Below are positions 6,286 to 13,419 of a stretch of DNA of 13,419 bases, one piece after another. Source of the stretch: Methanomethylicus sp964513415 (GTDB taxonomy: Archaea; Thermoproteota; Methanomethylicia; Methanomethylicales; Methanomethylicaceae); the NCBI GenBank assembly GCA_964513415.1, contig CAZEMX010000045.1, forward strand, positions 1-13,419, in the 5' to 3' direction. The notes under the pieces are model-generated. The model ran no database searches and was not told the origin of the DNA. It worked only from the letters and a program-made list of their open reading frames with translations. Within the stretch, counting starts at the first letter, position 1; every line of letters begins with the position of its first letter. The translations under genes and the position numbers were made by a program.

Positions 6286-7854
6286 ATGGCTACTAAATTA
6301 TTCTTAAATAACCAAGCGGCGGCTTCTCTGCGAATTAAACGATATTGGTTAGATAAAGGTCTAGTTTATGCTTTTTTGGGCGGATCTTTGGTATGGCAAA
6401 AAAACGGGAGTCGTCCATTAGCAAAAAGCATTGGAGCTGGGGCTAATCCAAAATTACTTGTATCTAAATTTGGGTCGGCGTTAGGATTAGGTGCAAACTA
6501 TGGAGGGAGTACCGCAGATTTTGTGAGTGGCGGTACATTCTATCCTCCTGTTAGTGGATTTTGCTCTATAGTTGCCCATTACTATGCAAATAGTACGGGA
6601 GGGGGAGGATTTGGTCGTATATTTGTTGAGGATGCTACTAATATCACAGAGATGGTGTATCTAGATGGAAATAGATTAGTCTTCTACAAGTATTCTAATG
6701 CTGCTAACGGAGTTTGGGAATCTCCTGCTTCATCTCTTGCTACTGGAAGATGGCAATCTTTTGGAGTAACACATGATCAAAGAACTATAGGGGTCGTTCC
6801 ATTTTTGTATTTGGACGGCTCTATTGTAACAACTTCAACTGTTACAAATCCGCAAGGAGCCTATCTAACTAATCCCTTTACTCCAGTATTTGGAAATAGA
6901 CCATCAGATGTAGCTAGATGCTGGGATGGAATGTTAGGGCCAATTCTAAGATTTGATGGAATCTTAACAGCTGCCGATCATAGACAACTTGACTTAGATC
7001 CTCTTACAATATTTGAAACCATTGATGAGATAGAATTTTATCGAGCCGCTTCTTCTGTAAATGGTTCATCCTCTGGAAATCTTTCTACTCTTTCTCTCAC
7101 CTCTCCGACAGGTTCTTCCACTGGCGATTCTTCGATCATAGTTCCTTTTTCCGATACTTTAGATTTCACTCTTCCTACTATTTCTGGAACTGGTGGAGCT
7201 TCTTGTTCTGGCTCCTTAGATGCCCTAGATCTAACTGCCCCAACAGGAAGTGCAGTGGCAACAGGAGATGCTACTGCAAATGGAAATCTATCAGTTTTAT
7301 CTTTGACCCCTCCCATTGGAATCTCTTCTGGGGATGGAACAGCCCTGGGATATTTTACAGATGAATTGGATTTTACTCCTATAACTGGGAATGCTTTTTC
7401 TAGTGTAACTGCGACTGGAGATATCTCTTCTCTGTCTTTGACAGCTCCAACTGGAGAAGCCATTAATGGAGTTATAGCTTCAGGAGATTTAGCAGAACTT
7501 TTCTTAACTACGATAGCCGGCGATGGTTTTGGTTATGCTACTGCTAACGGAGGTCTTTCAATTCTTCAATTAGAAAATCCTGTAGGAATAGCAATAGGAT
7601 CTGCCGTAGCAAATGGGAATGTCTCTCCTCTCAATCTTTCAGCTCCTACAGGTTCGGCTTCTGGAGTAAATCAACATGATGCATCAGCTTCTGGAGATCT
7701 CTCATCTTTATTTCTTTCTGCTCCTTTAGGTCATGCGGCTGAGTTAGCTGTCGTAGAAGATGATTCAGAGTATATTTTAGTCTATTCAAAGGGAAGCGGG
7801 ATTCGATATGTTCCTGTAACTCCAGGGGCTAGAAAAATCTTATCCACCATGTAA
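6286..7854 (+). CDS. LamG/concanavalin A-like protein with C-terminal 22-residue repeats
   Basis: A 522-residue protein in two parts. Residues about 20-245 look like a concanavalin A/LamG-type beta-sandwich: LDKGLVYAFLGGS, GFCSIVAHYYANSTGGGG, WQSFGVTHDQRTIGVVPFLYLDGS, then WDGMLGPILRFDGILTAADHRQL and DPLTIFE. The last is the usual 'DG-x-x-x-x-x-x-FN-x-x-L-x-x-xE-x-x-L-x-xDP' ending of phage LamG proteins. Residues 261-486 are about ten degenerate repeats near 22 residues long, with a consensus like SGDLSxLxLTAPTG. A short acidic-then-basic tail follows (VVEDDSEYILVY to GARKILSTM). Such architecture fits a fibre or head-surface protein that binds sugars; the ligand is unknown. The ribosome site is weak. 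The ATG is five bases after the previous stop, so coupling is likely. No signal peptide or catalytic motif is seen. Confidence 0.8.
   Translation: MATKLFLNNQAAASLRIKRYWLDKGLVYAFLGGSLVWQKNGSRPLAKSIGAGANPKLLVSKFGSALGLGANYGGSTADFVSGGTFYPPVSGFCSIVAHYYANSTGGGGFGRIFVEDATNITEMVYLDGNRLVFYKYSNAANGVWESPASSLATGRWQSFGVTHDQRTIGVVPFLYLDGSIVTTSTVTNPQGAYLTNPFTPVFGNRPSDVARCWDGMLGPILRFDGILTAADHRQLDLDPLTIFETIDEIEFYRAASSVNGSSSGNLSTLSLTSPTGSSTGDSSIIVPFSDTLDFTLPTISGTGGASCSGSLDALDLTAPTGSAVATGDATANGNLSVLSLTPPIGISSGDGTALGYFTDELDFTPITGNAFSSVTATGDISSLSLTAPTGEAINGVIASGDLAELFLTTIAGDGFGYATANGGLSILQLENPVGIAIGSAVANGNVSPLNLSAPTGSASGVNQHDASASGDLSSLFLSAPLGHAAELAVVEDDSEYILVYSKGSGIRYVPVTPGARKILSTM
7066..7743 (+). repeat. About ten degenerate 66-bp coding repeats
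   Basis: The repeats encode residues 261-486 of the LamG protein. The second hydrophobic residue of the L-x-L/F-T core falls at residues 271, 294, 316, 340, 363, 385, 407, 429, 451 and 477, a spacing of 22-24 (26 at the end). Most units read [S/N]G-[D/N]-L-xx-L-x-LT-xPTG. Units 2 and 5 are a variant with an LDFT core. The DNA copies have diverged, so this is an old protein repeat rather than recent slippage. Confidence 0.85.
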
Positions 7855-7868
7855 AATAGGAGATCTTT

Positions 7869-8453
7869 ATGAACTTTACAGAAGTAGTAAATCTTGTATT
7901 AGGAATTGTTAAACGTCCTGATCAGATTCTAACAGCAGAAGCCGCGGTTAATTCCCAACTTTCCCGCTGTATTTTTAAGACTGAGTTTTCACATGATCTG
8001 GTAGAAGCTGAAATTCCTTTAGATGATCAGAGTTATGATCAGACAATTGATCTTTCCACTTTGGTAGCTCCGCTTATCCGTTTCCGCAAGTGGAAATATG
8101 TAAAACTCCCCGGAGTTCTAGGATATCTTAATCCTATCGATCCTCAAAATGTATTTGTCCCAGGAGGATTCCAACAGACAGATCGTTATTATATGATTGG
8201 AAATAAGATCACTGTAATGTCCTCGGCTCTCTCATCTAAACTTTTGGTAGGGTATTATCAATATGCTCCTACGCTTTCTGGAAATCAGCAACATTGGCTC
8301 TTAGATATCTGTCCTTATGCAATTGTAAATCTTGCAGCAGGAGAGGTCTTTAACGCTATCGGAGATACAACGGGATTTAAAACTTATACTGGTATGGGGG
8401 ATCTAATCTATCAGACTTTAGTAAATGATATTCGCGATCAACATGTATACTAA
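7869..8453 (+). CDS. Head-tail adaptor-like protein
   Basis: A 194-residue protein with the look of the tail-adaptor family of short-tailed phages (T7 gp11 / P22 gp4-like role), which binds under the portal and receives the tail nozzle. The N-terminal helix NFTEVVNLVLGIVKRPDQI (2-20) leads to a helical stretch of the 'AVNSQLSRCIFKTEFSHDLVE' type. Then comes a beta domain: SYDQTIDLSTLVAPLIRFRKWKYVKLPG, DRYYMIGNKITVMSS, LLVGYYQYAPTLSG. Last are helices with HWLLDICPYAIVNLAAGEVFNAIGD, where the W-L-x-D-x-x-P-x-x-I pattern is typical. AGGAGA (7858-7863) precedes the ATG by five bases. In many genomes this gene follows the capsid genes closely; here four other genes intervene. The family assignment rests on pattern and is fairly confident. 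Confidence 0.78.
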   Translation: MNFTEVVNLVLGIVKRPDQILTAEAAVNSQLSRCIFKTEFSHDLVEAEIPLDDQSYDQTIDLSTLVAPLIRFRKWKYVKLPGVLGYLNPIDPQNVFVPGGFQQTDRYYMIGNKITVMSSALSSKLLVGYYQYAPTLSGNQQHWLLDICPYAIVNLAAGEVFNAIGDTTGFKTYTGMGDLIYQTLVNDIRDQHVY

Positions 8454-8465
8454 GAAAGAAATAAG

Positions 8466-8753
8466 ATGGTTGAGAATAGACGGCATTATGATGGACTGAC
8501 AGATTCACAAAAAATAGATAGGATTATAGAGCGATTGGATGATCTTATGGAGACGTTTCCTTTTGGTCTCGAAGCTCATAAAAGAATTCATGAAGAAATG
8601 GAAAATTCGGCAAAAGCTGAGGCTGAGTTTATTAGGGATTTGAAACGGACTTTAGCAAAAAATAGTATCATAGCTCTTCTAATGTTTATCCTCTCCGCCG
8701 CAGTGGTAGGATTTGCTGTAAAGTGGGGAAATTTTCTCAGAGGACTTACATAA
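8466..8753 (+). CDS. Small single-pass membrane protein, holin candidate
   Basis: A 95-residue protein. The N-terminal two-thirds are charged and helical (DSQKIDRIIERLDDLMETF, then EAHKRIHEEMENSAKAEAEFIRDLKRTL), giving likely coiled-coil character and an H-x3-H motif (residues 38-42). A single hydrophobic segment follows (about residues 66-87, NSIIALLMFILSAAVVGFAVKW) and then a short basic tail. A cytoplasmic helix plus one C-terminal membrane helix is the topology of XhlA-like and other small phage holins. Similar proteins occur in phage tail-gene regions without a proven role. No endolysin gene is nearby, so lysis is only one option; superinfection exclusion or virion membrane interaction are others. 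The ribosome site is only A-rich (AAGAAAG). The stop overlaps the next start (TAATG). Confidence 0.75.
   Translation: MVENRRHYDGLTDSQKIDRIIERLDDLMETFPFGLEAHKRIHEEMENSAKAEAEFIRDLKRTLAKNSIIALLMFILSAAVVGFAVKWGNFLRGLT
8739..8744 (+). promoter_or_regulatory. Ribosome binding site AGAGGA deciding the start at 8753
   Basis: AGAGGA lies eight bases before ATG 8753, inside the end of the membrane-protein gene. An in-frame ATG at 8723 exists but lies 30 bases inside that gene without its own site, so 8753 is chosen. Confidence 0.7.
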
Positions 8754-10063
8754 TGTTTGATGAATTTTCTTTTAAGATAGTAGAACCAGGAGGGGGTGGG
8801 GGTGGTGGTGGAGTTCCTAATGGAGGAACTACCGGACAGGTTCTAACAAAAGAAAGTAATGCAGACGGGGATGCTAATTGGGAAACTCCTTCAGTTGGAA
8901 CTGTCACAGGAACTTTTACGGAATTTGCAGTTACAGTAGCAGATTCTTCAACTTCTCTTATCTCCCTCCCTAGTCTTGGTACTACTTCTAAAGTTCTTCA
9001 TGGAAATGCCTCTGACTATCCTGATTGGGACTATGTAAATCTTGCCACGGATGTTACTGGAAATCTCTCTGTGAATAATTTAGATTCAGGTAACAATGCT
9101 AATCAATTTACTTTTTGGAGAGGGGATGGACAATGGGTTCAGGCAGGAGGGGGATCTGGATTAGGCTCTAGTAATACTCAGATAAGTTTTAACTTTTGTC
9201 ACAATAGTAACTTCCAAGTTAGAGAACAGTCCTCTATAGACCTAACCACTACTCCACAGTTAATAGCTAATAGATGGTGGGCGATAGCTCCTTCAGATGG
9301 AGAGTTTAGAGCTGAGATAATTGCGGACGATTCAGCTAGATATCTAAGTATTCATAGATATGCAGGATCTTCTACGGATAATGTGAGACTTTTTCAGGTT
9401 TTTGATAGTATAGATTCTGTATTAATTCCATCAAATATTGCACTTTCTTTTTGGTTTAGAGGAGTTCAAGATCACACAGTTTCTCCTTATACTTCTTATG
9501 CATTTTTGGGTAGTACTATTTATAGCGGAAACGGAATTAATGAATCTTTTTCTGATTTATTAGCTGCTGCATGGACAGATGAAAGTGTCTTGTTTTCATT
9601 TGGAGAGGAACGTGGAACTGATGATAGATTAGATTATATACGTTGGCAGTTCGCTGCGAGTCTGTTAGGTCCCGTAGAAATGATAGCTAAACAATTAGCT
9701 ATAGAAATTCAGATTGGATTTCCAGAAACTCCCAATTATACGACTGATAAGATTAAACTTAGAAATGTACTTCTTACAGATTACCAGTCTCCAAATATTG
9801 CTTTTGAATTACTCCCTGATTATAAATCTATCGCAATAGTTAAGACAGAATGCAATAGATATGCCCAGACCTTCGATGCTTACCTTACTCTTATTCCTCA
9901 GACCTTTAAGATCGACATGAGAGCTATTCCAACTATATCTTTCTCTATCGGAGACAGTGCCGCTTTTACTACGACAGGGACTACGAAAGATACTCTCATT
10001 ATCTCTGTAGATAATATTGGCGATGTAGGGATTCATACTATTCACTTGAATGCGGAGTTATAA
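8753..10063 (+). CDS. Tail fibre-like protein with glycine hinge
   Basis: A 436-residue protein with the modular pattern of phage tail fibres. A short N-terminal peptide (1-12) is followed by eight Gly (13-20). Next is VPNGGTTGQVLTKESNADGDANW (21-43), a common fibre motif. Then YVNLATDVTGNLSVNNLDSGNNANQFTFWRGDGQWV (94-129), with the usual 'LATDVTGNL...NL-SG' and 'FWRGDG-W' boxes. After that comes FNFCHNSNFQVREQ (146-159), which matches the 'N-x-x-xN-x-F-xVxQ' opening of a C-terminal lectin-like beta domain that runs to the end and includes CNRYAQTF (367-374). It probably binds the host surface and is attached by its N-terminus. ATA makes up about a third of its isoleucine codons, far above the capsid gene. 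Sequences of this type are often exchanged between phages. Confidence 0.85.
   Translation: MFDEFSFKIVEPGGGGGGGGVPNGGTTGQVLTKESNADGDANWETPSVGTVTGTFTEFAVTVADSSTSLISLPSLGTTSKVLHGNASDYPDWDYVNLATDVTGNLSVNNLDSGNNANQFTFWRGDGQWVQAGGGSGLGSSNTQISFNFCHNSNFQVREQSSIDLTTTPQLIANRWWAIAPSDGEFRAEIIADDSARYLSIHRYAGSSTDNVRLFQVFDSIDSVLIPSNIALSFWFRGVQDHTVSPYTSYAFLGSTIYSGNGINESFSDLLAAAWTDESVLFSFGEERGTDDRLDYIRWQFAASLLGPVEMIAKQLAIEIQIGFPETPNYTTDKIKLRNVLLTDYQSPNIAFELLPDYKSIAIVKTECNRYAQTFDAYLTLIPQTFKIDMRAIPTISFSIGDSAAFTTTGTTKDTLIISVDNIGDVGIHTIHLNAEL
8789..8812 (+). repeat. G-rich tract encoding eight glycines near the fibre start
   Basis: Eight glycine codons (GGA, GGG, GGT, GGG, GGT, GGT, GGT, GGA) start 36 bases after the fibre ATG. 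They include two runs of five G separated by a single T, then three GG dinucleotides. The tract is a glycine hinge at protein level, and at RNA level it could fold as a two-layer G-quadruplex. Confidence 0.8.
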
Positions 10064-10065
10064 TT

Positions 10066-10455
10066 ATGAGCAATGTAAGTAATAGGTATCCACTATCTAC
10101 AGCTGATGGAAAAGCAATTCCACATGCTGCGCTCCGTCCAAAAAGTCTATGTCTTTTATCTCTATCAACAACTGTAAGCTCTTATGTGACCTATTCTTCA
10201 AGTGTAAAACTTCTTGTCTTAATTTCTGATGTAGATTGTATCATCAAATTTAGCAACTCCACAGCTGCTTCTGTTCCATCAAATGCCACTATTCTATCAG
10301 ATTCTCTTTTTCTTCCAAAAAATACCATAATGACCGTGGCTCCTATTGAGACAAGACTTTCTGCTATAACAATTGCAGGAACTGGAACTCTTAAAATTAC
10401 AGAAGCAGAGACATGGTCAGGTCTTGGACTTGAACATCAATTTACAAGGAGATAA
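10066..10455 (+). CDS. Small beta-rich phage protein after the fibre gene
   Basis: A 129-residue protein, Ser/Thr-rich and probably all-beta (LCLLSLSTTVSSYVTYSSSVKLLVLIS, about 28-54; DCIIKFSNSTAASVP, 57-71; FLPKNTIMTVAPIETRLSAITIAGTGTLKITEAE, about 82-115). It has no signal peptide. A pattern of 'S-x-K-LLV-I-S-x-DC-I-I-K-F' then 'FLPKN...I-x-V' and 'LSAI-x-x-x-GTG-x-L-x-I-T-E' recalls small beta-barrel virion proteins of phages, but I cannot name a function. GGAG (10054-10057) precedes the ATG at 8 bases, inside the fibre gene end, and the two genes are two bases apart. It could be a fibre cap, a fibre assembly partner or a decoration protein. The stop lies one base before the next ATG. Confidence 0.7.
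   Translation: MSNVSNRYPLSTADGKAIPHAALRPKSLCLLSLSTTVSSYVTYSSSVKLLVLISDVDCIIKFSNSTAASVPSNATILSDSLFLPKNTIMTVAPIETRLSAITIAGTGTLKITEAETWSGLGLEHQFTRR
10446..10451 (+). promoter_or_regulatory. Ribosome binding site AAGGAG deciding the start at 10457
   Basis: AAGGAG lies five bases before ATG 10457, making this one of the strongest sites in the window. The frame is open back to an in-frame ATG at 10373, which lies deep inside the preceding gene with no ribosome site, so 10457 is chosen. Confidence 0.75.
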
Positions 10456-10456
10456 G

Positions 10457-13393
10457 ATGAAGACTCAAGTTATAGATGTCAGTCGGAGTTTTATTATCAC
10501 TGACCCAGAAGCTTTTTACGAGAACCTAATGAGTACTGTGCAGGAAGATTCTCCTGAAAAACTCATTCCGATTGTGGCTTATGAAGGATATAATATCCTT
10601 CCTACGATTTACGGTTATCGTAGTTATTTTGACGTAACTTCTAAACTAGATGTTCCAAACCTCGGGGCTAAGTGCGATAAACTTCTTCTTTATCAATTCG
10701 GAAATTATACCAATGTCCTTATCGCCCTCTGCGAAAATGGAATTTATACAAATGCTGGTAAAGTCTCTGGAACTTCATGGTATCATAATTTATCTTTAAC
10801 TGCTCCTGGGGCTGGTTCATATCTAGAATGGACTTATTGTGTCATCGGGAATAAACTTTATCTCTATCGTCAGGGGAGTTCCTCTGTTTATTTTATAGGT
10901 CCTACTGATTTTGGATCCCCTATCAATATTCATTCTTTTACTCCATCTTTCCTCAACATGGCTGGCCAAATGGGGATATTTCGGGCTAATGGACGACTTG
11001 GTTTCTGGGATTCGGCTAACTCTATCTCTTGGAGTTCTGTATTTGATGTTACTGATTTTACCCCGTCAATAGAAACCCTAGCTGGAGACGTAATTTTTAA
11101 TGATGTCCTAGGACGGATAGTTACAATTAAAGCTTCCGGCTCCGGTTTTGTCATTTATTCTACAAAAAATATTGTAGGAGCACAGTATGACACAACTGGT
11201 AGTATTCTTTTTAATGCTAAGACAATTGCAGAAACTGCTGGAATCTGGATTTCTCGGCAGGTTTGTGCAGGAGTAAAGGACACAGAACATTATGCCTATA
11301 CCAATACAGGAATTCGACACATATCAAATGGAGAAAAGGTTACTGAAATATTCTCCGGACTCTATGATTTCCTCAAAGAGGCCCGTGAGCCAGTATATAT
11401 GGATTATCTGCAAGGTCGTTATCTTTTCTTTAGCCTTATCGATCCTTCCTATATTAGCGGTTTGGTCAGTTTTTCTATCGAGCATGTTGATCAACTCACT
11501 ATCAGACTGAAACTGAATAATGGTGAGTTGGTTAATCCAGACGATGTTCCAGATTTTATAGAGGGAATTCCTTTTAATGATGACCTTTTGAATAAAATTC
11601 AAGGTGGTGCTACAGATGGGATGTATGGAATCTGGAATGCTACTGGAAGTAAGATGATTCCTGGACGTGTTAGTTCTATGGATCCTTATCTTCTTGATGA
11701 TCCTTTTACTCCAGAAGATGATCATCCTTATGCTGGAAATTTAACTCCACTTTATTCTACAGCAGAACTCATCGACGCTAGAGATTCTGGAACTTGGACT
11801 AATAAGATTTCTGTAGATAATACTAAACCTTTTGCTCTTGATTTAGGTTGGCATGATCTCCCTAATGGAACTGGGAAAGCAGATGATGGACTCACACGGA
11901 TAGCGACTAGACAGAGTAAAGAGTGGTATGAAGTCGATACTTTAGTTACAAATCTTAAAAATGCGATAGCAGCCTTATCTTATGCAGATATGGGTATTCT
12001 TGTTTATGGGATTAGATATCTATATGAGAATATAGGTAGTATAACAGCCCCATCTACTGTAAACACCACTATAGGATATATATTAGATCCAAGTTCTGGT
12101 TTAACTACTACTGAACACTTTGATGGAGTAGGAACTTATGCTCCATCTTATGAGTTGAAAAGACTATTTACAAAACGCTATCCTATCTATACGTCTCTTC
12201 AATATGTTAATCAAAGTATCTCTGTGCAATGGGGTACACTTTTTAATTTGGATGTAGACTATACTCTTTTGACTCCAGGAACTGTCTCCTCATTAGCCTT
12301 AACAGATCCGGGTTATGTAAATGATTCAGCTCTAATAGTAGCCTCTGAAAGTCTTGATACTGCCTTTCCTATAGCATATATTCCTGGACATACTCCCGCA
12401 GATTCTATTCCTGTACTGACTGCAAAACAAATAACTATAATGAACCATGCCGTGGATCTTTTTGGAACTCCGACTATTACTGCTAATGGAGTAACGAAAA
12501 CTTCAACTGTCACAGTAGTTTATACCTCTGATCCGGCTGATTTTTACACATGGGGTTATATAATTGCTCAGGCAGATTTTGATGCTGGTCCTACTAATAT
12601 ACAATGGACAGTAAGAAAATCTCCACTATATCAAGGAGTTGCTACAGGGCATAAGTTTCTTAAAGTAAATGCAAGTGAAACTGGTCCCACAATAGAATCC
12701 AAACTTGTAGCAAATCAACGTATAATAGACTGGGCAGAATGGACTGTAGAAAACCCGCCTCCCACTTTCAATTGGGCGACAAATGAACAGATTATAGGTG
12801 ATCCAGGATTTAAAGTTCCACAATCTCTCCACCTTCCACCAACTGCTGATATAAATCTTCCGGGAGCTACATTCCTTCTTCAAGATGCAACTTCCGCTCC
12901 GATCTATCCAGACTACGTAGGAGCTTTAGTTTATGATACAGGGCTGCAAAAATGGGGAAAATTTAAAGGTTCCTATAGGACTCTTGTAGATTATTCTCCA
13001 ATCAATAGCACGACAGAAAAAATCATAGATTATAGTAATTTTGGTCTTGACTCTGGTATCCTTTCTCCTGCTGGCTCGACTCATCTTTTTTCATCCAAGG
13101 CAGCGGATTCTCTAATCAGATATGGAAAACTCGCTCTCTATCGTCAGGGTTTTACAAACATAGAGACCATCACTCTTCATTTTAGAAAGCCTTTCACAGG
13201 TAGTATTCAAATAGATGTTTCTCTTGATGGAAGAAGTTTGCATTCTGCTCTCACTACTATAGATTCTTTTACAGAAGTAGGGATGGCAATAGTCTATCCT
13301 CCTTATGCTGGGAAATGGTTTACTGTTTCCATTAAGGGAGAGTTCGATCTTCGCTCTTTTGAGTTCAATGGTAATCCTGCCGGTATTAGATAA
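10457..13393 (+). CDS. Large tail protein, nozzle/beta-propeller-like, with central insertion
   Basis: A 978-residue tail protein. Residues about 30-345 resemble the beta-propeller part of podovirus tail nozzle proteins (role like T7 gp12 or P22 gp10): repeated hydrophobic strands with Trp/Tyr turns such as YQFGNYTNVLIALCENGIYTN, WTYCVIGNKLYLYRQG, GQMGIFRANGRLGFWDSAN, then WSSVFDVTDFTPSIETLAGD. ATFLLQDATSAPIYPDYVGALVYDTGLQKWGKF (about 802-834) and the C-terminal DSLIRYGKLALYRQGF to GEFDLRSFEFNGNPAGIR (about 897-978) also look conserved in this family. Between about 365 and 790 is a long region with no similarity I recognise and a very different isoleucine-codon bias. It would close the tail and attach to the adaptor encoded at 7869. 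AAGGAG fixes the start. Nozzle or tail-tip hub is inferred from pattern and context, without structural proof. Confidence 0.75.
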   Translation: MKTQVIDVSRSFIITDPEAFYENLMSTVQEDSPEKLIPIVAYEGYNILPTIYGYRSYFDVTSKLDVPNLGAKCDKLLLYQFGNYTNVLIALCENGIYTNAGKVSGTSWYHNLSLTAPGAGSYLEWTYCVIGNKLYLYRQGSSSVYFIGPTDFGSPINIHSFTPSFLNMAGQMGIFRANGRLGFWDSANSISWSSVFDVTDFTPSIETLAGDVIFNDVLGRIVTIKASGSGFVIYSTKNIVGAQYDTTGSILFNAKTIAETAGIWISRQVCAGVKDTEHYAYTNTGIRHISNGEKVTEIFSGLYDFLKEAREPVYMDYLQGRYLFFSLIDPSYISGLVSFSIEHVDQLTIRLKLNNGELVNPDDVPDFIEGIPFNDDLLNKIQGGATDGMYGIWNATGSKMIPGRVSSMDPYLLDDPFTPEDDHPYAGNLTPLYSTAELIDARDSGTWTNKISVDNTKPFALDLGWHDLPNGTGKADDGLTRIATRQSKEWYEVDTLVTNLKNAIAALSYADMGILVYGIRYLYENIGSITAPSTVNTTIGYILDPSSGLTTTEHFDGVGTYAPSYELKRLFTKRYPIYTSLQYVNQSISVQWGTLFNLDVDYTLLTPGTVSSLALTDPGYVNDSALIVASESLDTAFPIAYIPGHTPADSIPVLTAKQITIMNHAVDLFGTPTITANGVTKTSTVTVVYTSDPADFYTWGYIIAQADFDAGPTNIQWTVRKSPLYQGVATGHKFLKVNASETGPTIESKLVANQRIIDWAEWTVENPPPTFNWATNEQIIGDPGFKVPQSLHLPPTADINLPGATFLLQDATSAPIYPDYVGALVYDTGLQKWGKFKGSYRTLVDYSPINSTTEKIIDYSNFGLDSGILSPAGSTHLFSSKAADSLIRYGKLALYRQGFTNIETITLHFRKPFTGSIQIDVSLDGRSLHSALTTIDSFTEVGMAIVYPPYAGKWFTVSIKGEFDLRSFEFNGNPAGIR

Positions 13394-13410
13394 TTTTAGG
13401 AGTATTAAAA

Positions 13411-13419
13411 ATGGCAACA
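13411..13419 (+). CDS. Start of next gene (first three codons only)
   Basis: AGGAG at 13398-13402 precedes ATG 13411 at eight bases, followed by codons for M-A-T to the window edge. The spacing and operon layout make a start likely. The product cannot be told. By position it should be another tail or virion gene. Confidence 0.6.

Noticed and set aside
7038..7463. 141-residue minus-strand open frame with repeated V-G-A-V-K/R pattern
   Set aside because: It is the antisense image of the 22-residue repeats in the LamG protein, so its periodicity comes from the plus-strand repeat.
10373..10456. Overlapping start for the large tail protein inside the preceding gene
   Set aside because: It would overlap the 129-residue gene by 83 bases without a ribosome site. 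AAGGAG directly before ATG 10457 is much better.
1..13419. Alternative genetic code or stop-codon recoding
   Set aside because: Nearly all genes end in TAA and none in TAG, which made me look. All frames read through with the standard code at family-typical lengths, so recoding is not needed.

Overview
The window is a contiguous block of virion-structure genes from a tailed bacteriophage (Caudoviricetes). Every supported gene is on the + strand. Genes abut or overlap by a few bases, nearly all end in TAA, and most starts follow an AGGA/GGAG-type ribosome binding site. Composition is AT-rich with many GGA, TCT, CTT and AGA codons. No host gene, integrase, tRNA, IS element or CRISPR array is visible. 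The likeliest source is a virulent or uncultured phage with a short tail: there is no tape-measure gene, no tail tube or sheath, and no frameshifted tail-assembly chaperone. The host cannot be read from this sequence.

Layout. (1) 1-4823, packaging and head: 3' part of the large terminase (nuclease domain), portal protein, an unrecognised 83-residue protein, a scaffold-like protein and the major capsid protein. The capsid protein looks like the SU10/DUF5309 branch of the HK97 fold. (2) 4824-4910: a strong intrinsic terminator right after the capsid gene, the only non-coding gap of note (87 bp). (3) 4911-7854: three short beta-rich proteins resembling small phage virion or decoration proteins, then a 522-residue protein with an N-terminal concanavalin A/LamG-like domain and about ten degenerate 22-residue repeats. 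(4) 7869-8753: a head-tail adaptor-like protein and a small single-pass membrane protein that is a holin candidate. (5) 8753-10455: a tail-fibre-type protein with an eight-glycine hinge, followed by a small unrecognised protein. (6) 10457-13393: a 978-residue tail protein resembling tail nozzle (beta-propeller) proteins, with a large divergent central insertion. The first three codons of another gene close the window.

How it works together. Terminase pumps DNA through the portal into a procapsid built by the capsid protein on the scaffold. Small beta proteins and the LamG/repeat protein probably decorate the head or form fibres. The adaptor and the nozzle-like protein complete the tail, and the fibre protein probably recognises the host surface. 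The terminator after the capsid gene would give high capsid transcription and reduced read-through into the downstream genes.

I found no clearly novel system such as defence, an RNA element or a recombinase. The more interesting signals are inside the structural genes: the isoleucine-codon mosaic in the nozzle-like protein, the 22-residue repeat array with a hint of a higher-order period, the G-rich tract close to the fibre start codon, and the membrane protein inside the tail module.
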